Below are positions 26,920 to 36,189 of a DNA stretch of 64,000 bases, one piece after another. Under the pieces are notes generated by a model. That model had not been told where the DNA came from. It did not search any database and saw only the letters and a program-made list of their open reading frames with translations. Source of the DNA: Desulfovibrio sp. MES5 (lineage in GTDB: Bacteria > Desulfobacterota > Desulfovibrionia > Desulfovibrionales > Desulfovibrionaceae); contig NZ_MJUZ01000022.1 in NCBI RefSeq assembly GCF_002237645.1, positions 62,001 to 126,000 on the forward strand. Direction: 5' to 3'. The position numbers and the translations under genes were made by a program. How positions within the stretch are numbered: position 1 is the stretch's first letter; the number at the start of each line of letters is the position of its first letter.

Positions 26920-27612
26920 ATGGATTCACTTCTTGTAGTTTATAACGCTCTCCCCTCCATACTGGGCGGCGGTCTGGTCACAGTTGGCAATGTGACCATT
27001 TCTCTGGCCATGGGGCTCGTGCTCGGCGTGCCTCTGGCTGTGGCTCAGGTATACGGCGGCCCATGGCTGCGCCGGATGGTGGCGCTGTATGTATGGTTTT
27101 TCCGTGGCGTACCCATTCTTGTGCTGCTTTTTCTGTGCTACGGATTTTTCATCAGCCTGGGCCTTCCGGCAGATCCTTTTCTGATCTGCTGTCTTGTGCT
27201 CGGCTGTACCAGCACGGCCTACCAGTCACAGATTTTTCGCGGCGCCATTGAAAGCCTGCCCCAGGGGCAGCTTAATGCGGCCCGCGCTCTTGGCATGGGC
27301 GAAGGCACGGGCATTTGCAGCATCATCCTGCCCCAGGCCATGCGCCTTTCCATACCCGGATGGGCCAACGAATTTTCCATCCTGCTCAAGGATTCAGCCA
27401 TCTGCTACGTTCTCGGCACGCAGGATATCATGGCCAGAACGTCCTTCGTGGCCGCGCGCACGCACGAACACCTGGCCCTTTACGCGGCGGCGGGCTGCAT
27501 TTATTTTCTGCTGACTCTGGTGGTGCTCAAGCTTTTGCGCCGCCTGGAAGACAAAGTCCATGTGCCGGGCTATTCCTCAGGAATGAGCATGGAAGGCATG
27601 GGTGTGGGATAA
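26920..27612 (+). CDS. Amino acid ABC transporter permease (first subunit)
   Basis: A 230-residue inner-membrane subunit of the HisM/GlnP family with five or six membrane segments. The N-terminal HPF motif (GGLVTVGNVTISLAMGLVLG), the conserved FRGVPILVLLFL and the EAA loop (AARALGMGEGTGICSIILPQ) that contacts the ATPase are present. It sits 88 bases behind the binding protein and four bases before the ATPase gene. Confidence 0.92.
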   Translation: MDSLLVVYNALPSILGGGLVTVGNVTISLAMGLVLGVPLAVAQVYGGPWLRRMVALYVWFFRGVPILVLLFLCYGFFISLGLPADPFLICCLVLGCTSTAYQSQIFRGAIESLPQGQLNAARALGMGEGTGICSIILPQAMRLSIPGWANEFSILLKDSAICYVLGTQDIMARTSFVAARTHEHLALYAAAGCIYFLLTLVVLKLLRRLEDKVHVPGYSSGMSMEGMGVG

Positions 27613-27615
27613 GCC

Positions 27616-28374
27616 ATGAATGTGGACGAACAAGCTATTCTGCGCGTTGAGGGCATCTCCAAGATGCTGGGCGGCAAGCCCATTCTGAACAATTGCAGCC
27701 TCTCGGTGCGCCGCGGGGAACTCAAGGTGCTCATCGGGCCTTCAGGCGCGGGCAAAAGCACCCTGCTTCAGAGCATCAACTGCCTCATCCCGCCCGATGC
27801 GGGCGACATCTACCTTGAGGGCCAGCGGCTCGACCGCACAAGCAAACCCGCCCTGTGCGCCTTTCGCGCGCAGGTGGGCATGATCTTTCAGGATTTCAAC
27901 CTGTTTGACCACCTCACGGCTGAAGAAAACGTGGCCATAGCTCTGCGCAAGGTGCGCGGCATGAACCACAAGGACGCCAAGGCCCGCGCGCACGAAGAAC
28001 TCGCTCGCGTCGGCCTTGCCCGCCGCGCCCTGCTCTACCCCGCGCAGCTTTCGGGCGGCCAGAAACAGCGTGTGGCCATGGCCCGCGCTCTGGCCATGGA
28101 CCCAAAGGTCATTTTGCTTGACGAGCCCACCTCGGCTCTGGACCCCGAACTGGTGGGCGAAGTGCTGGCCGTCATACGTGACCTTGCCGGCGGCGGGATG
28201 ACCATGATCATGGCCACCCACCAGATGGATTTTGCCCGCGCCTTGGCCACGGAAATCATATTTATGGAGCAAGGCAGGCTTATTGAACAGGGCGCGCCCG
28301 ATGTGCTGCTGGCCGAAGGCTCCGCCACGCGCACGCGCGACTTCTGCCAGCGCCTGCTGGAGATGGGGGGCTAG
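27616..28374 (+). CDS. Amino acid ABC transporter ATP-binding protein
   Basis: A 252-residue ABC ATPase of the GlnQ/HisP family. Walker A IGPSGAGKSTLLQ, Q-loop MIFQDFNLFDHL, signature LSGGQKQRVAMARAL, Walker B VILLDEPTSALDPEL and the switch His in MATHQMDFA are all intact. It powers uptake of the amino acid bound by the 26088 gene product and lies between the two permease genes, one base before the next start. Confidence 0.95.
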   Translation: MNVDEQAILRVEGISKMLGGKPILNNCSLSVRRGELKVLIGPSGAGKSTLLQSINCLIPPDAGDIYLEGQRLDRTSKPALCAFRAQVGMIFQDFNLFDHLTAEENVAIALRKVRGMNHKDAKARAHEELARVGLARRALLYPAQLSGGQKQRVAMARALAMDPKVILLDEPTSALDPELVGEVLAVIRDLAGGGMTMIMATHQMDFARALATEIIFMEQGRLIEQGAPDVLLAEGSATRTRDFCQRLLEMGG

Positions 28375-28375
28375 A

Positions 28376-29044
28376 GTGCTGGACACGGCCTTTTTCGGCA
28401 ATGAGCTTATCCCTGCCCTTAACAGGGGGCTGCTCGTTTCGCTGGCTCTCATTATTCCCGCTGGCAGCCTGGGTTTTGTGGGCGGGGTGCTTCTCGGCTG
28501 CGCCCGTTCTTTCGGCCCGCGCTGGCTGCGACGCCTGGGCGACTGGTTTACGGCCATAGTACGCGGCGTGCCTCTGGTCGTGCAGTTGATGATGATCTAT
28601 TACGCCCTGCCCAAGCTTGGCATATTCTTTCCGCCCTATGGGGCTGCGCTTACAAGCTTTATTCTGTGCACCGCAGCCTATCAGAGCGAATACGTGCGCG
28701 GGGCGCTGCTTTCCATCCGCCAGGGGCAGATACGTGCCGCCGAGGCGCTGGGGTTCAGCACATGGCAGACCGTGACCTGGATCATCATCCCCCAGGCCGC
28801 CCGTCGTGCTCTGCCCGGCTGCGGCAATGAAATAATCTATCTCATCAAGTACAGCTCCCTGGCCTACCTCGTCACCTGTATGGAACTTATGGGCGAAGGC
28901 AAGGTCGTGGCCTCGGACACCTTCCGCTTTACCGAGGTTTTCATCACAGTTGGGGCGTACTATTTGGGCATGGTCACTCTGGCCACCTTCTTTCTGCGCT
29001 GGCTGGAGCACCGTTTCCACGTGCCGGGCTTCGGCGCGCGCTAA
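28376..29044 (+). CDS. Amino acid ABC transporter permease (second subunit)
   Basis: A 222-residue HisQ/GlnP-like permease starting at GTG 28376, one base after the ATPase stop, with GGGGGG upstream. The motif VRGVPLVVQLMMIYYALP and the EAA loop AAEALGFSTWQTVTWIIIPQ are visible. Two different permeases imply a heterodimeric membrane channel, as in HisQM. A longer frame upstream only reads through the ATPase gene. Confidence 0.92.
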   Translation: MLDTAFFGNELIPALNRGLLVSLALIIPAGSLGFVGGVLLGCARSFGPRWLRRLGDWFTAIVRGVPLVVQLMMIYYALPKLGIFFPPYGAALTSFILCTAAYQSEYVRGALLSIRQGQIRAAEALGFSTWQTVTWIIIPQAARRALPGCGNEIIYLIKYSSLAYLVTCMELMGEGKVVASDTFRFTEVFITVGAYYLGMVTLATFFLRWLEHRFHVPGFGAR

Positions 29045-29078
29045 CGCGCTAACGCGACTTCATTTTGAAATGCTTGGT

Positions 29079-29140
29079 GGGGGAGGGACCCTTTTGCAAA
29101 AGGGTCCCTCCCCCACACCCCCCACCCCCTAAAATTCTTA
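29079..29140 (+). repeat. Family A palindromic repeat, forward copy
   Basis: The most perfect copy: arms GGGGGAGGGACCCTTTTG and CAAAAGGGTCCCTCCCCC form a 36-base palindrome, followed by ACACCCCCCACCCCCTAAAA. It lies 34 bases after the ABC transporter operon. Confidence 0.9.
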
Positions 29141-29200
29141 CTGTCTATTCGCGCCAAGGGTTTCCCTTTTGCGCTTTGGCCGCAATGCCAAAATAATAAT

Positions 29201-29234
29201 ATGAAAGGGCGCACGGTAACGTGCGCCCTTTCAT
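29201..29234. terminator. Perfect 15-base hairpin
   Basis: ATGAAAGGGCGCACG / CGTGCGCCCTTTCAT with a GTAA loop. The A/T-rich base makes it a candidate bidirectional terminator between the ABC operon and the convergent ilvA. Confidence 0.7.
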
Positions 29235-29296
29235 ATTTCAATTCTTTGCCAGCGGGGGGTCAGTACCGCCCAGGGCAAGTTTAAAATAAAATCGCC

Positions 29297-29450
29297 CTAG
29301 GGGTTGTTTCTAAATAAATGATTTTACTCCAAGGGCAAGGAAAAAGGCTTTTTTGCGAAAGGAATGTACTCTTACGGTACATGACCGGAGTAAAAAAGGG
29401 CCTTTTGACGCAGCCAGTTGGACAAAAGAACTATTTAGAGACAGCCCTAA
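29297..29450. repeat. MITE-like element whose right end forms the ilvA stop codon
   Basis: The left end CTAGGGGTTGTTTCTAAATA and the right end CTATTTAGAGACAGCCCTAA are imperfect inverted repeats around about 115 bases that are themselves partly self-complementary. There is no coding capacity. The TAG stop of ilvA (plus-strand 29447-29449) lies inside the right end. Confidence 0.6.
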
Positions 29451-30985
29451 CCTTCGTGCCACCCCAGAAACATCTTATAGGCCGAGTTGTCCGTCTCTTC
29501 CACATGGGGGTAGCCCATGCGCTCCACACGCTGCAAAAAGTCTTCAAAGGCCTCGCGCTTTTCTTCCGGAGCCTCGAAGCCCACCAGCACCCGCCCAAAA
29601 TCCGCTCCGTGGTAGCGGTACTGGAACAGGGTGATGCTGAAATCCACGCGCATGGCGTCCATAAAGTCCAGCAACGCGCCGGGCCGTTCAGGAAAGGTAA
29701 AGCGCAGCAGCCGCTCGTGCAGAATCTGGGGCGCATTGCCGCCCACCAGATGCCGCAAATGCATCTTGACGAGTTCGTTGTCCGTCAGGTCAATGGCCTC
29801 AAATCCCTTACTGCGCAGTTCAGCCAGAACTTCGGCGACATCGTCGCGCCCGCTGATCTTGATGCCCACCAGCACACGCGCTTTTTCCGGATCAGAAAAG
29901 CGGGTGCACAATTCGGTAATATTGCGGTTGCCAAATGAGGCGCACAGCGCGCGAAAGCTGCCCACGGCTTCCGGGATGGTCACTGCCAGAAGGGCCTCAC
30001 GGTGCGCGCCGATTTCTGAACGGTCAACCACATGGCTCAGCCGGTCAAAGTTCATGTTGGCTCCGCTGACAACAGCCACCAGGGTGGCGTCGCGCAGGCC
30101 GCTCTCTGACGCGTAGGCGCGCAGGCCAGCCAGGGCCAGGGCTCCAGCGGGTTCGGCCACCAGGCGCGTATCCTCAAAAATATCCTTTATGGCGCCGCAG
30201 ATGGCATCGGTGCTCACCACGATGATATCGTCCAAAAGGTCGCGGCACAGGCCAAAGGTATGCTCGCCCACAAGCTTTACAGCCACACCGTCGGCAAAAA
30301 GGCCCACATCGTGCAGCTCAACCCTGTGCCCGGCCATGACCGAGCGGCGCATGGCGTCGGAGTCAACAGGCTCCACACCGATAACCCGGATTTCCGGGCG
30401 CAGGTTCTTGATATAGGCGGCCACGCCAGCCGCCAGGCCGCCGCCGCCGATGGGAACAAAGACGGCATGTATGTCGCCGGGATGCTGGCGCAAAATTTCC
30501 ATGCCTATGGTGCCCTGCCCTGCAATGACGTCAGGGTCGTCAAACGGCGGAATATAAATGCAGCCGCTCTCCTTGATAAGGTCAAGCGTGTGCTGCCAGG
30601 CATCGCTGAAAGACTCGCCTGAAAGCACCACCTGCCCACCCAGACGGCGCACCGCATCCACCTTGATGGCAGGCGTGGTCACGGGCATGACGATGGTGGC
30701 CTCGCAACCGAGGCGACGGGCCGCCAGAGCCACGCCCTGAGCGTGGTTTCCGGCTGAGGCGGCAATAACGCCGCGCCGCAGATCCTCCGGCGACAGGCGG
30801 GCCATCTTGTTGTATGCGCCGCGCAGCTTGAAGGAAAAAACAGGCTGAAGATCCTCACGCTTGAGCAAAATTCGGTTGCCAAGACGCCGGGAAAGGGTTT
30901 TGGCTTCATCAAGGGGAGTTTCCACCGCCACGTCATAGACGCGGCTCAACAGGATGCGGTTCAGGTACTCGCTGTGCTTGTGCAT
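29447..30985 (-). CDS. ilvA: Threonine ammonia-lyase (threonine deaminase), biosynthetic type
   Basis: PLP enzyme that converts threonine to 2-oxobutanoate, the first step toward isoleucine. At 512 residues it matches the long biosynthetic form with two C-terminal ACT-like regulatory domains (about residues 325-512). The PLP lysine lies in FSFKLRGAYNK near residue 60, with SAGNHAQGVALAA and the glycine loop GGGGLAAGVAA downstream. The Met at 30985 has AAGGAT upstream and matches known N-termini; earlier Mets are unlikely. Isoleucine feedback is expected from the family. The stop codon is supplied by a repeat element. Confidence 0.95.
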   Translation of the reverse strand: MHKHSEYLNRILLSRVYDVAVETPLDEAKTLSRRLGNRILLKREDLQPVFSFKLRGAYNKMARLSPEDLRRGVIAASAGNHAQGVALAARRLGCEATIVMPVTTPAIKVDAVRRLGGQVVLSGESFSDAWQHTLDLIKESGCIYIPPFDDPDVIAGQGTIGMEILRQHPGDIHAVFVPIGGGGLAAGVAAYIKNLRPEIRVIGVEPVDSDAMRRSVMAGHRVELHDVGLFADGVAVKLVGEHTFGLCRDLLDDIIVVSTDAICGAIKDIFEDTRLVAEPAGALALAGLRAYASESGLRDATLVAVVSGANMNFDRLSHVVDRSEIGAHREALLAVTIPEAVGSFRALCASFGNRNITELCTRFSDPEKARVLVGIKISGRDDVAEVLAELRSKGFEAIDLTDNELVKMHLRHLVGGNAPQILHERLLRFTFPERPGALLDFMDAMRVDFSITLFQYRYHGADFGRVLVGFEAPEEKREAFEDFLQRVERMGYPHVEETDNSAYKMFLGWHEG

Positions 30986-31305
30986 GCATATATCCTTGCG
31001 GCAGCAAAAAAATGATACGGCCGCCATGCAGCCGTTCGGGAAGGGGTATTTCACCCGTTTCACTTCCTATATACCTGCCGCCGCCACACCTCAAGCCCCG
31101 AACAGCGCGATGACGCTGAATTTTGCCGTCAAAGCGATGCCGCAGCAGGCGCGCGCGACGCAGCAACCACGATAAGCGGGCACAGTACGCAGTGCGGGCA
31201 GATTACCGGAACATGCCGTAATCATATGCTGAAGCAGCCGTATGCCCCTTGCTGTACGCTCTGTACACGCTCACCCCATTAGGCTATGCTCCGTAAGAGA
31301 AACAT

Positions 31306-32004
31306 ATGCCATCAGAACATCCGCACAATGAAGACAAGGGACTCCAGGCCTATCAGCCGCACATAACAGTGCGCGCCGCCGGGCGGCTGTGGCAGCTCAG
31401 CCGCGCCGCTGACCTTGAACAGCTTTGGGAGGCCATGACCGCCGATTCCCGTGACTTCGAGGATGAGCGTCTGCCCTACTGGACGGAGCTCTGGCCCTCC
31501 AGCGTGGCTTTGGCCTCATGGCTTCACAGCCGCCAGAAAGAAATCGCGGGGCAGGATTGCCTTGATCTGGGCTGCGGTCTGGGGCTCACGGCCATGGTCG
31601 GCCAATGGCTTGGCGCGCGCGTCACCGCTATGGACTATGAAGAAGATGCCCTGCGCTTTGCCGCGCTCAACGCCAAAATCAATGACGTTCCCCAACCCCT
31701 GTGGACCGTTATGGACTGGCGGAGCCCGGCCCTGCGGGCCGGAAGCATGCACCGCGTATGGGGCGGCGATATCATGTATGAAAAGCGCTTTGTGGCCCCG
31801 GTGCTGCGCTTTTTACACCACGCGCTCGCGCCGGACGGCGCAGCCTGGGTAGCCGAACCGGGCCGCTCTGTATACGAAACCTTTCTGCACGCCCTGCAAA
31901 GCGGCGGCTGGCAGGGCAGGCGCGTATACGGCCAGAAAGTGGAAGCCCTCTACGCCCAGCCTGTGCCTGTCACCGTGCAGGTATGGGAAATCCGCCGAGG
32001 CTGA
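31306..32004 (+). CDS. Class I SAM-dependent methyltransferase
   Basis: A 232-residue Rossmann-fold methyltransferase with motif I CLDLGCGLGLTAMVGQWLGA and the acidic VTAMDYEEDALRFAALNAK that binds SAM ribose. YWTELWPSSVALASWL upstream and GGDIMYEKRFVAPVLRFL downstream match the family of protein lysine methyltransferases related to METTL20/nicotinamide N-methyltransferase-like proteins. The target is unknown. It lies 60 bases before nikR on the same strand. Confidence 0.85.
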   Translation: MPSEHPHNEDKGLQAYQPHITVRAAGRLWQLSRAADLEQLWEAMTADSRDFEDERLPYWTELWPSSVALASWLHSRQKEIAGQDCLDLGCGLGLTAMVGQWLGARVTAMDYEEDALRFAALNAKINDVPQPLWTVMDWRSPALRAGSMHRVWGGDIMYEKRFVAPVLRFLHHALAPDGAAWVAEPGRSVYETFLHALQSGGWQGRRVYGQKVEALYAQPVPVTVQVWEIRRG

Positions 32005-32064
32005 CGCGGCGACAACACAAACAACGCACCCGTTTTCATAAAGAAAACGGCGCAGGATACTGAT

Positions 32065-32481
32065 ATGGGAAATCTGGCACGCTTTGGGGTTTCGCTGGAT
32101 GAAGACCTGCTGGAACCTTTTGACGAACTTTGCCGGCGCAAGAGCTATCCCAACCGTTCAGAAGCCATACGCGACCTCATCCGCAAGGCTCTGGTGGAAG
32201 AAAAGTGGAACAGCGACGCATATGGCGCGGGCACTCTTACCCTTGTATACGATCATCACAAGAACGACCTTTCGCGTCGTCTCATGCAGATACAGCACGA
32301 TGATCATGACCTGATAGTCACCACGCTGCATGTGCATCTTGACCACTACAACTGCCTTGAGGTCCTGGTGCTCAAAGGGGAGCCCAACCGCATGCGCGCC
32401 CTGGCCGACAAGCTCATCGCCTGCCGCGGCGTCAAGCACGGCACCTTTACCGGCACTACCACAGGAGAGGACCTGGCATAA
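32065..32481 (+). CDS. nikR: Nickel-responsive transcriptional regulator
   Basis: A 138-residue ribbon-helix-helix repressor with a C-terminal ACT-like nickel domain. The N-terminal strand [13 protein letters not shown] and helix-turn-helix region ([13 protein letters not shown]) bind DNA. The four nickel ligands are present as His78, His89, His91 and Cys97 ([13 protein letters not shown]), the same spacing as in E. coli NikR. It would turn off nickel uptake genes when nickel is sufficient; a candidate target is the nickel-type DUF4198 protein at the start of the window. The stop overlaps the folE2 start by one base. Confidence 0.96.
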   Translation: MGNLARFGVSLDEDLLEPFDELCRRKSYPNRSEAIRDLIRKALVEEKWNSDAYGAGTLTLVYDHHKNDLSRRLMQIQHDDHDLIVTTLHVHLDHYNCLEVLVLKGEPNRMRALADKLIACRGVKHGTFTGTTTGEDLA

Positions 32482-33269
32482 TGGAAGACGTGCAAAGCCA
32501 TGCCCCGCAGGTGGCCCTGAACATAAACCGCGTAGGGGTGCGCGAACTTCGCCTGCCCCTGCTGGTACGCGACCGCACCAAGGGCACGCAGCAGACAGTG
32601 GCCAGCGTGGACCTTGGCGTGGACCTGCCCTCCGCGTTCAAGGGCACCCACATGAGCCGCTTTGTTGAGGCCCTGGAACAGTGGAACGCTGAAATAAGCT
32701 ATCAGTCGGTGCGCCGCCTGTTGCTGGACATCAAGCAGCGCCTTGAGGCCAGGCGGGCCTACGCGCGTTTCTGCTTTCCCTATTTCATAAAAAAATCAGC
32801 TCCCGCTTCGGGCATCCCAGCCCTGGTCAGCTATCAGTGCCGCCTCACCGGCGAACTGGACGATGAGGGTCAGCACTTCTGCCTTGAGGTCGACGTGCCG
32901 GTTATGACCGTCTGCCCCTGCTCCAAGGCCATAAGCGACGAGGGCGCGCACAGCCAGCGGGCAATGGTGCGCATGAACCTGCGCATGAAGGTTTTTTCAT
33001 GGCTTGAAGATTTTATCGACATAGCCGAAGCCTCCGGGTCTTCAGCCGTGTACACCCTGCTCAAGCGTGAGGATGAAAAATTCGTCACCGAGTATGCCTT
33101 TGCCCACCCCACTTTTGTGGAGGATGTGGTGCGCAATGTGGCGCAGCGTCTTTCAGAGCATGGACAGGTCGAATGGTTCAGTGTTGAAGTGGAAAGTATG
33201 GAGTCAATCCATAACCACAATGCTTTCGCAAGGATAGAGCGACACATGAGCGACAAAAAACCGGCCTGA
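32481..33269 (+). CDS. folE2: GTP cyclohydrolase IB
   Basis: A 262-residue FolE2/MptA-type enzyme that makes 7,8-dihydroneopterin triphosphate from GTP, the first step of folate (and queuosine) synthesis. The catalytic cysteine region [19 protein letters not shown] is near residue 145. FolE2 can use several divalent metals, unlike the zinc-dependent FolE, and often replaces it under zinc shortage. Overlap with nikR (TAATGG) shows coupling, which is an unusual pairing of a metal regulator with a metal-flexible enzyme. Confidence 0.95.
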   Translation: MEDVQSHAPQVALNINRVGVRELRLPLLVRDRTKGTQQTVASVDLGVDLPSAFKGTHMSRFVEALEQWNAEISYQSVRRLLLDIKQRLEARRAYARFCFPYFIKKSAPASGIPALVSYQCRLTGELDDEGQHFCLEVDVPVMTVCPCSKAISDEGAHSQRAMVRMNLRMKVFSWLEDFIDIAEASGSSAVYTLLKREDEKFVTEYAFAHPTFVEDVVRNVAQRLSEHGQVEWFSVEVESMESIHNHNAFARIERHMSDKKPA

Positions 33270-33344
33270 CCCCGGCGCTGCATACAAAAAAAGTTTTTTG
33301 CAATCATCTGATGGTTGTGCTAATTCTGCCGTAAGGTACAAGTG

Positions 33345-33746
33345 ATGAGCAGTATCAGCACCAGCATGCAATTGGGCGCATCAGCCATGAACACCCATTC
33401 CTGGGGAATGGCCGTGGCGTCTCATAACGTGGCCAATGTCAGCACAGCTGGCTTTGAGCCGCAGCGTGCCGTCTATGCTACCGGCCCTGCGGGACAGGGA
33501 GTACGCCTTGATGCAGTGCTTCAGGGCGGCGCTTCTTCTGGCCCCGGCGGCACGTCATTCAACGCGGCCCAAGCGGTTTATGACGTGACCTCAGGCCTGC
33601 CCCTTGAGGCTTCAAGCCCCAGCGGCACGGACCTTGGCCGTGAAATGGTTTCAATGATCACCACCCAGCACGCGTATAAGGCCAATGCAGCGGTCGTTCA
33701 CGCAGGTGACGCCATGCTTGGCACCTTGCTGGATATCAAGGCCTAG
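33345..33746 (+). CDS. Flagellar basal-body rod-like protein (FlgC/FlgB type)
   Basis: A 133-residue protein with the N-terminal rod motif MAVASHNVANVSTAGFEPQR and the C-terminal region DLGREMVSMITTQHAYKANA typical of flagellar rod and hook proteins. It is close to FlgC in length but lacks flagellar neighbours, so it may be an orphan rod-type protein. AAGG lies eight bases before the ATG at 33345; a GTG three bases earlier is also possible. Confidence 0.8.
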   Translation: MSSISTSMQLGASAMNTHSWGMAVASHNVANVSTAGFEPQRAVYATGPAGQGVRLDAVLQGGASSGPGGTSFNAAQAVYDVTSGLPLEASSPSGTDLGREMVSMITTQHAYKANAAVVHAGDAMLGTLLDIKA

Positions 33747-33889
33747 CGCCACAAGCACAAATGCTCCGGTCTCACGGGACCGGGCCAGACACCAAAGGGC
33801 TGAGCCCTGACCGTTGACGCCGGGCATGCCCGCATTCTGACTGACTAGCCGCCGCTTTCAGCGGGCGGCACAACATTTGTGGAGCGCTG

Positions 33890-34999
33890 ATGGGAAAATG
33901 TCTTAAACTATGCGTGTTGATGCTGGCCTGCATGCTGGCTTTCGGCTGCGCCTCCAAAAGTGGCTCGCGAGACAATGGCATCAACACCCCGCATGCGGAG
34001 CGGTTCCGCCGCTCTTATGAAGCTGCATTCGACTCCAACCAGCAGGAATCCAGCCAGCAGTTACTGCGTAAGGCCAGATCCGCCATCGGCACCCCCTATG
34101 TGCGCGGTGGAACGACCCCGGACGGTTTCGACTGTTCGGGTTTTGTGTGCTGGACGTATAAAAGCGTTGGCGTGCAATTGCCCCGGACTGCCCGTGAACA
34201 GTCCGTCATCGGGCAGCGCATCAACAATGTGGAGGATATGCGCGCAGGGGACATTGTGGCCTTCCGTCATCCCCGCCGTGGCTATCACACCGGCATCTAT
34301 GTTGGTGACGGCAAATTCATCCACAGTCCCCACAAGCGTACACGCGTGCGCATCAACTCGCTTGACGATCCCTACTTCAAGAGCACCTTTCTTGGGGCGC
34401 GCCGCGTAAAGGTTGAGGGCGGCGACACCATGATAGCCCAGGCAGAAAGCCGCCTTAACGACTATGCGGAAGAACGGGCTGTGCGCGAACTGTCCCGCGA
34501 AAAGAAAAAGGCTGGCAAAACCAGCTCGCGCGGCGACAAACGCGATGACAGCCGGGGCAAGAAGAAGGACAAGGTAGTACAGGTCGCCAGCAACGATAAA
34601 AAAAGCAGCTCGACGACACGGCAGCAGACTTCTGCTTCGGAAAAATCCGGCAAGACTTCCGCTTCTGAAAAATCAGGCAAGGCTTCCTCTTCTGAAAAGT
34701 CCGGCAAAGCTTCCTCCTCCGAAAAATCCGGCAAGGCCTCTGCTTCTGAAAAATCCAGCAAGGCTTCCTCATCTGAAAAATCCAGTAAAGCTTCCGCCCA
34801 GGCCAGTTCGGGAAAATCCAGCGCCCAGGCAAGCTCAAGCAAGGCTTCGGCAGATAAGGACAAGGCCGCCAAGTCTTCCAGCCAGAAGGCCGAGACCAAA
34901 AAAAGCGAAAGCAAGAAGTCCGCTCCGGCCAAGGTGGCTACCAAGGCAGAGCCCAAGAGCAAAAAAGACCAGCCCAAGGGCAAGGGCGATAATTCTTGA
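33890..34999 (+). CDS. NlpC/P60-family lipoprotein with a Ser/Lys-rich repeat tail
   Basis: Predicted cell-wall endopeptidase. The signal peptide ends in the lipobox LAFGC (Cys near residue 23). The NlpC/P60 domain (about residues 60-175) has the catalytic Cys in FDCSGFVCW, the His in YHTGIYVGDG, and the third polar residue in FIHSPHK. From about residue 195 the protein is highly charged, and from about 247 to 320 it has nine-residue repeats (ASEKSGKAS type) followed by a Lys/Ala/Ser-rich end. Such tails may bind peptidoglycan or acidic polymers. The catalytic part is intact; the tail function is unknown. Confidence 0.9.
   Translation: MGKCLKLCVLMLACMLAFGCASKSGSRDNGINTPHAERFRRSYEAAFDSNQQESSQQLLRKARSAIGTPYVRGGTTPDGFDCSGFVCWTYKSVGVQLPRTAREQSVIGQRINNVEDMRAGDIVAFRHPRRGYHTGIYVGDGKFIHSPHKRTRVRINSLDDPYFKSTFLGARRVKVEGGDTMIAQAESRLNDYAEERAVRELSREKKKAGKTSSRGDKRDDSRGKKKDKVVQVASNDKKSSSTTRQQTSASEKSGKTSASEKSGKASSSEKSGKASSSEKSGKASASEKSSKASSSEKSSKASAQASSGKSSAQASSSKASADKDKAAKSSSQKAETKKSESKKSAPAKVATKAEPKSKKDQPKGKGDNS
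34629..34850 (+). repeat. Tandem 27-base coding repeats
   Basis: About eight units encode a nine-residue motif of the type SxSEKSGKA (later SAQASSxKA). The units are still very alike at the DNA level (GCTTCYKCHTCYGAAAAATC), so repeat number could vary between strains. Confidence 0.85.
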
Positions 35000-35214
35000 C
35001 AGGCAGTGATTGATTGCGCGGCGGGCCTTGCCCGCCAGCGCATGCAGGACTGAAATCAGAGCACCGGCGCTGCCCAGCAGGCAAAACGCCCTTGGCATCG
35101 CCCTGAATCCCACCCTGAGCGTGCGGCATCAAAACAAATGCGCCTGCGATATTTCACCGTAGTATATTTTTGCTGACAGCGGCAGCCACTGCCCACCAAG
35201 CCACACCAGCAGCC

Positions 35215-36189
35215 ATGCATCAAACATCGAGCCCCTGCGGCAGACTTGCGCCAAGCCCTACCGGCCATATCCATATGGGCAACGCCTGGGCTTTTTTGCT
35301 GGCCTGGCTGGCCGCGCGGTCGCAAGGCGGGCGGCTGGTCATGCGCCTTGAAGATATCGACCCGCAACGGTCACGGCCCGAATATGCGGCGTCCCTTCTG
35401 GAGGATCTGCACTGGCTTGGCCTGGACTGGGATTATGGCCCCGATGTGGGTGGGCCTTGCGGCCCATACGTGCAGAGCGAACGCGGATCAATATATGCCG
35501 GGGTTCTGGCGCAGCTGGAAAAGGCGGGGGCCACCTATCCCTGCTTTTGCACCCGCAAGGAATTGCGCCAGCTTGCTGCGGCCCCGCACCTTGATGACGC
35601 GGGCGCGCCCTACCCTGGAACCTGCCGCAACCTGGGCAAAGAACATATCGGGGCGCTGATCCGCAGCGGACGTCGGGCCAGCATACGCCTGCGCTGCCCT
35701 GAAACGCCCATATCGTTCACCGACCTGCTGCTTGGGCCGCAAACATTTTTTCTTACCGACTGCGGAGGCGATTTCGCTCTGCGCCGCTCTGACGGCGTAG
35801 TGGCGTATCAGCTTGCCGTTGCTGTTGATGACGCTCTTATGGGCGTGACGCAGGTCGTGCGAGGACGAGACATCCTGCCCTCCACGGCACGCCAGATTGC
35901 GCTTCTTCATATCTTGGGCTATGGTGCGCCTTCCTACGCTCACGTGCCTCTGCTTCTTGACGAAGAAGGAGAGCGCCTGGCCAAGCGCCACAACAGCCTG
36001 TCTCTGCGGTATCTGCGGGAACAGGGGGTTGATCCGCGCCGTATCGTGGGCTTGCTTGGCATGTTGGCCGGTCTTGGAGCTTCCGCGCGCGCCGTCAGCC
36101 CGGCGGAGCTTTTGCCAGCCTTTGACTGGAGCCGTCTGCCAAGGCAGGACGTACGCCTGCAAAACAGTCATTTGCGTGATCTGCTGTAA
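35215..36189 (+). CDS. gluQ: Glutamyl-Q tRNA(Asp) synthetase
   Basis: A 324-residue truncated glutamyl-tRNA synthetase paralogue that attaches glutamate to queuosine in tRNA(Asp). It has the class I motif APSPTGHIHMGN, a Cys-containing zinc site (CFCTRKEL with a later CR), and LAKRH in place of KMSKS, and lacks an anticodon-binding domain, as expected. I chose the ATG at 35215; a TTG 45 bases earlier is possible and neither has a strong ribosome binding site. With FolE2 (a shared pterin/queuosine precursor step) it fits an organism that makes or salvages queuosine. Confidence 0.9.
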   Translation: MHQTSSPCGRLAPSPTGHIHMGNAWAFLLAWLAARSQGGRLVMRLEDIDPQRSRPEYAASLLEDLHWLGLDWDYGPDVGGPCGPYVQSERGSIYAGVLAQLEKAGATYPCFCTRKELRQLAAAPHLDDAGAPYPGTCRNLGKEHIGALIRSGRRASIRLRCPETPISFTDLLLGPQTFFLTDCGGDFALRRSDGVVAYQLAVAVDDALMGVTQVVRGRDILPSTARQIALLHILGYGAPSYAHVPLLLDEEGERLAKRHNSLSLRYLREQGVDPRRIVGLLGMLAGLGASARAVSPAELLPAFDWSRLPRQDVRLQNSHLRDLL

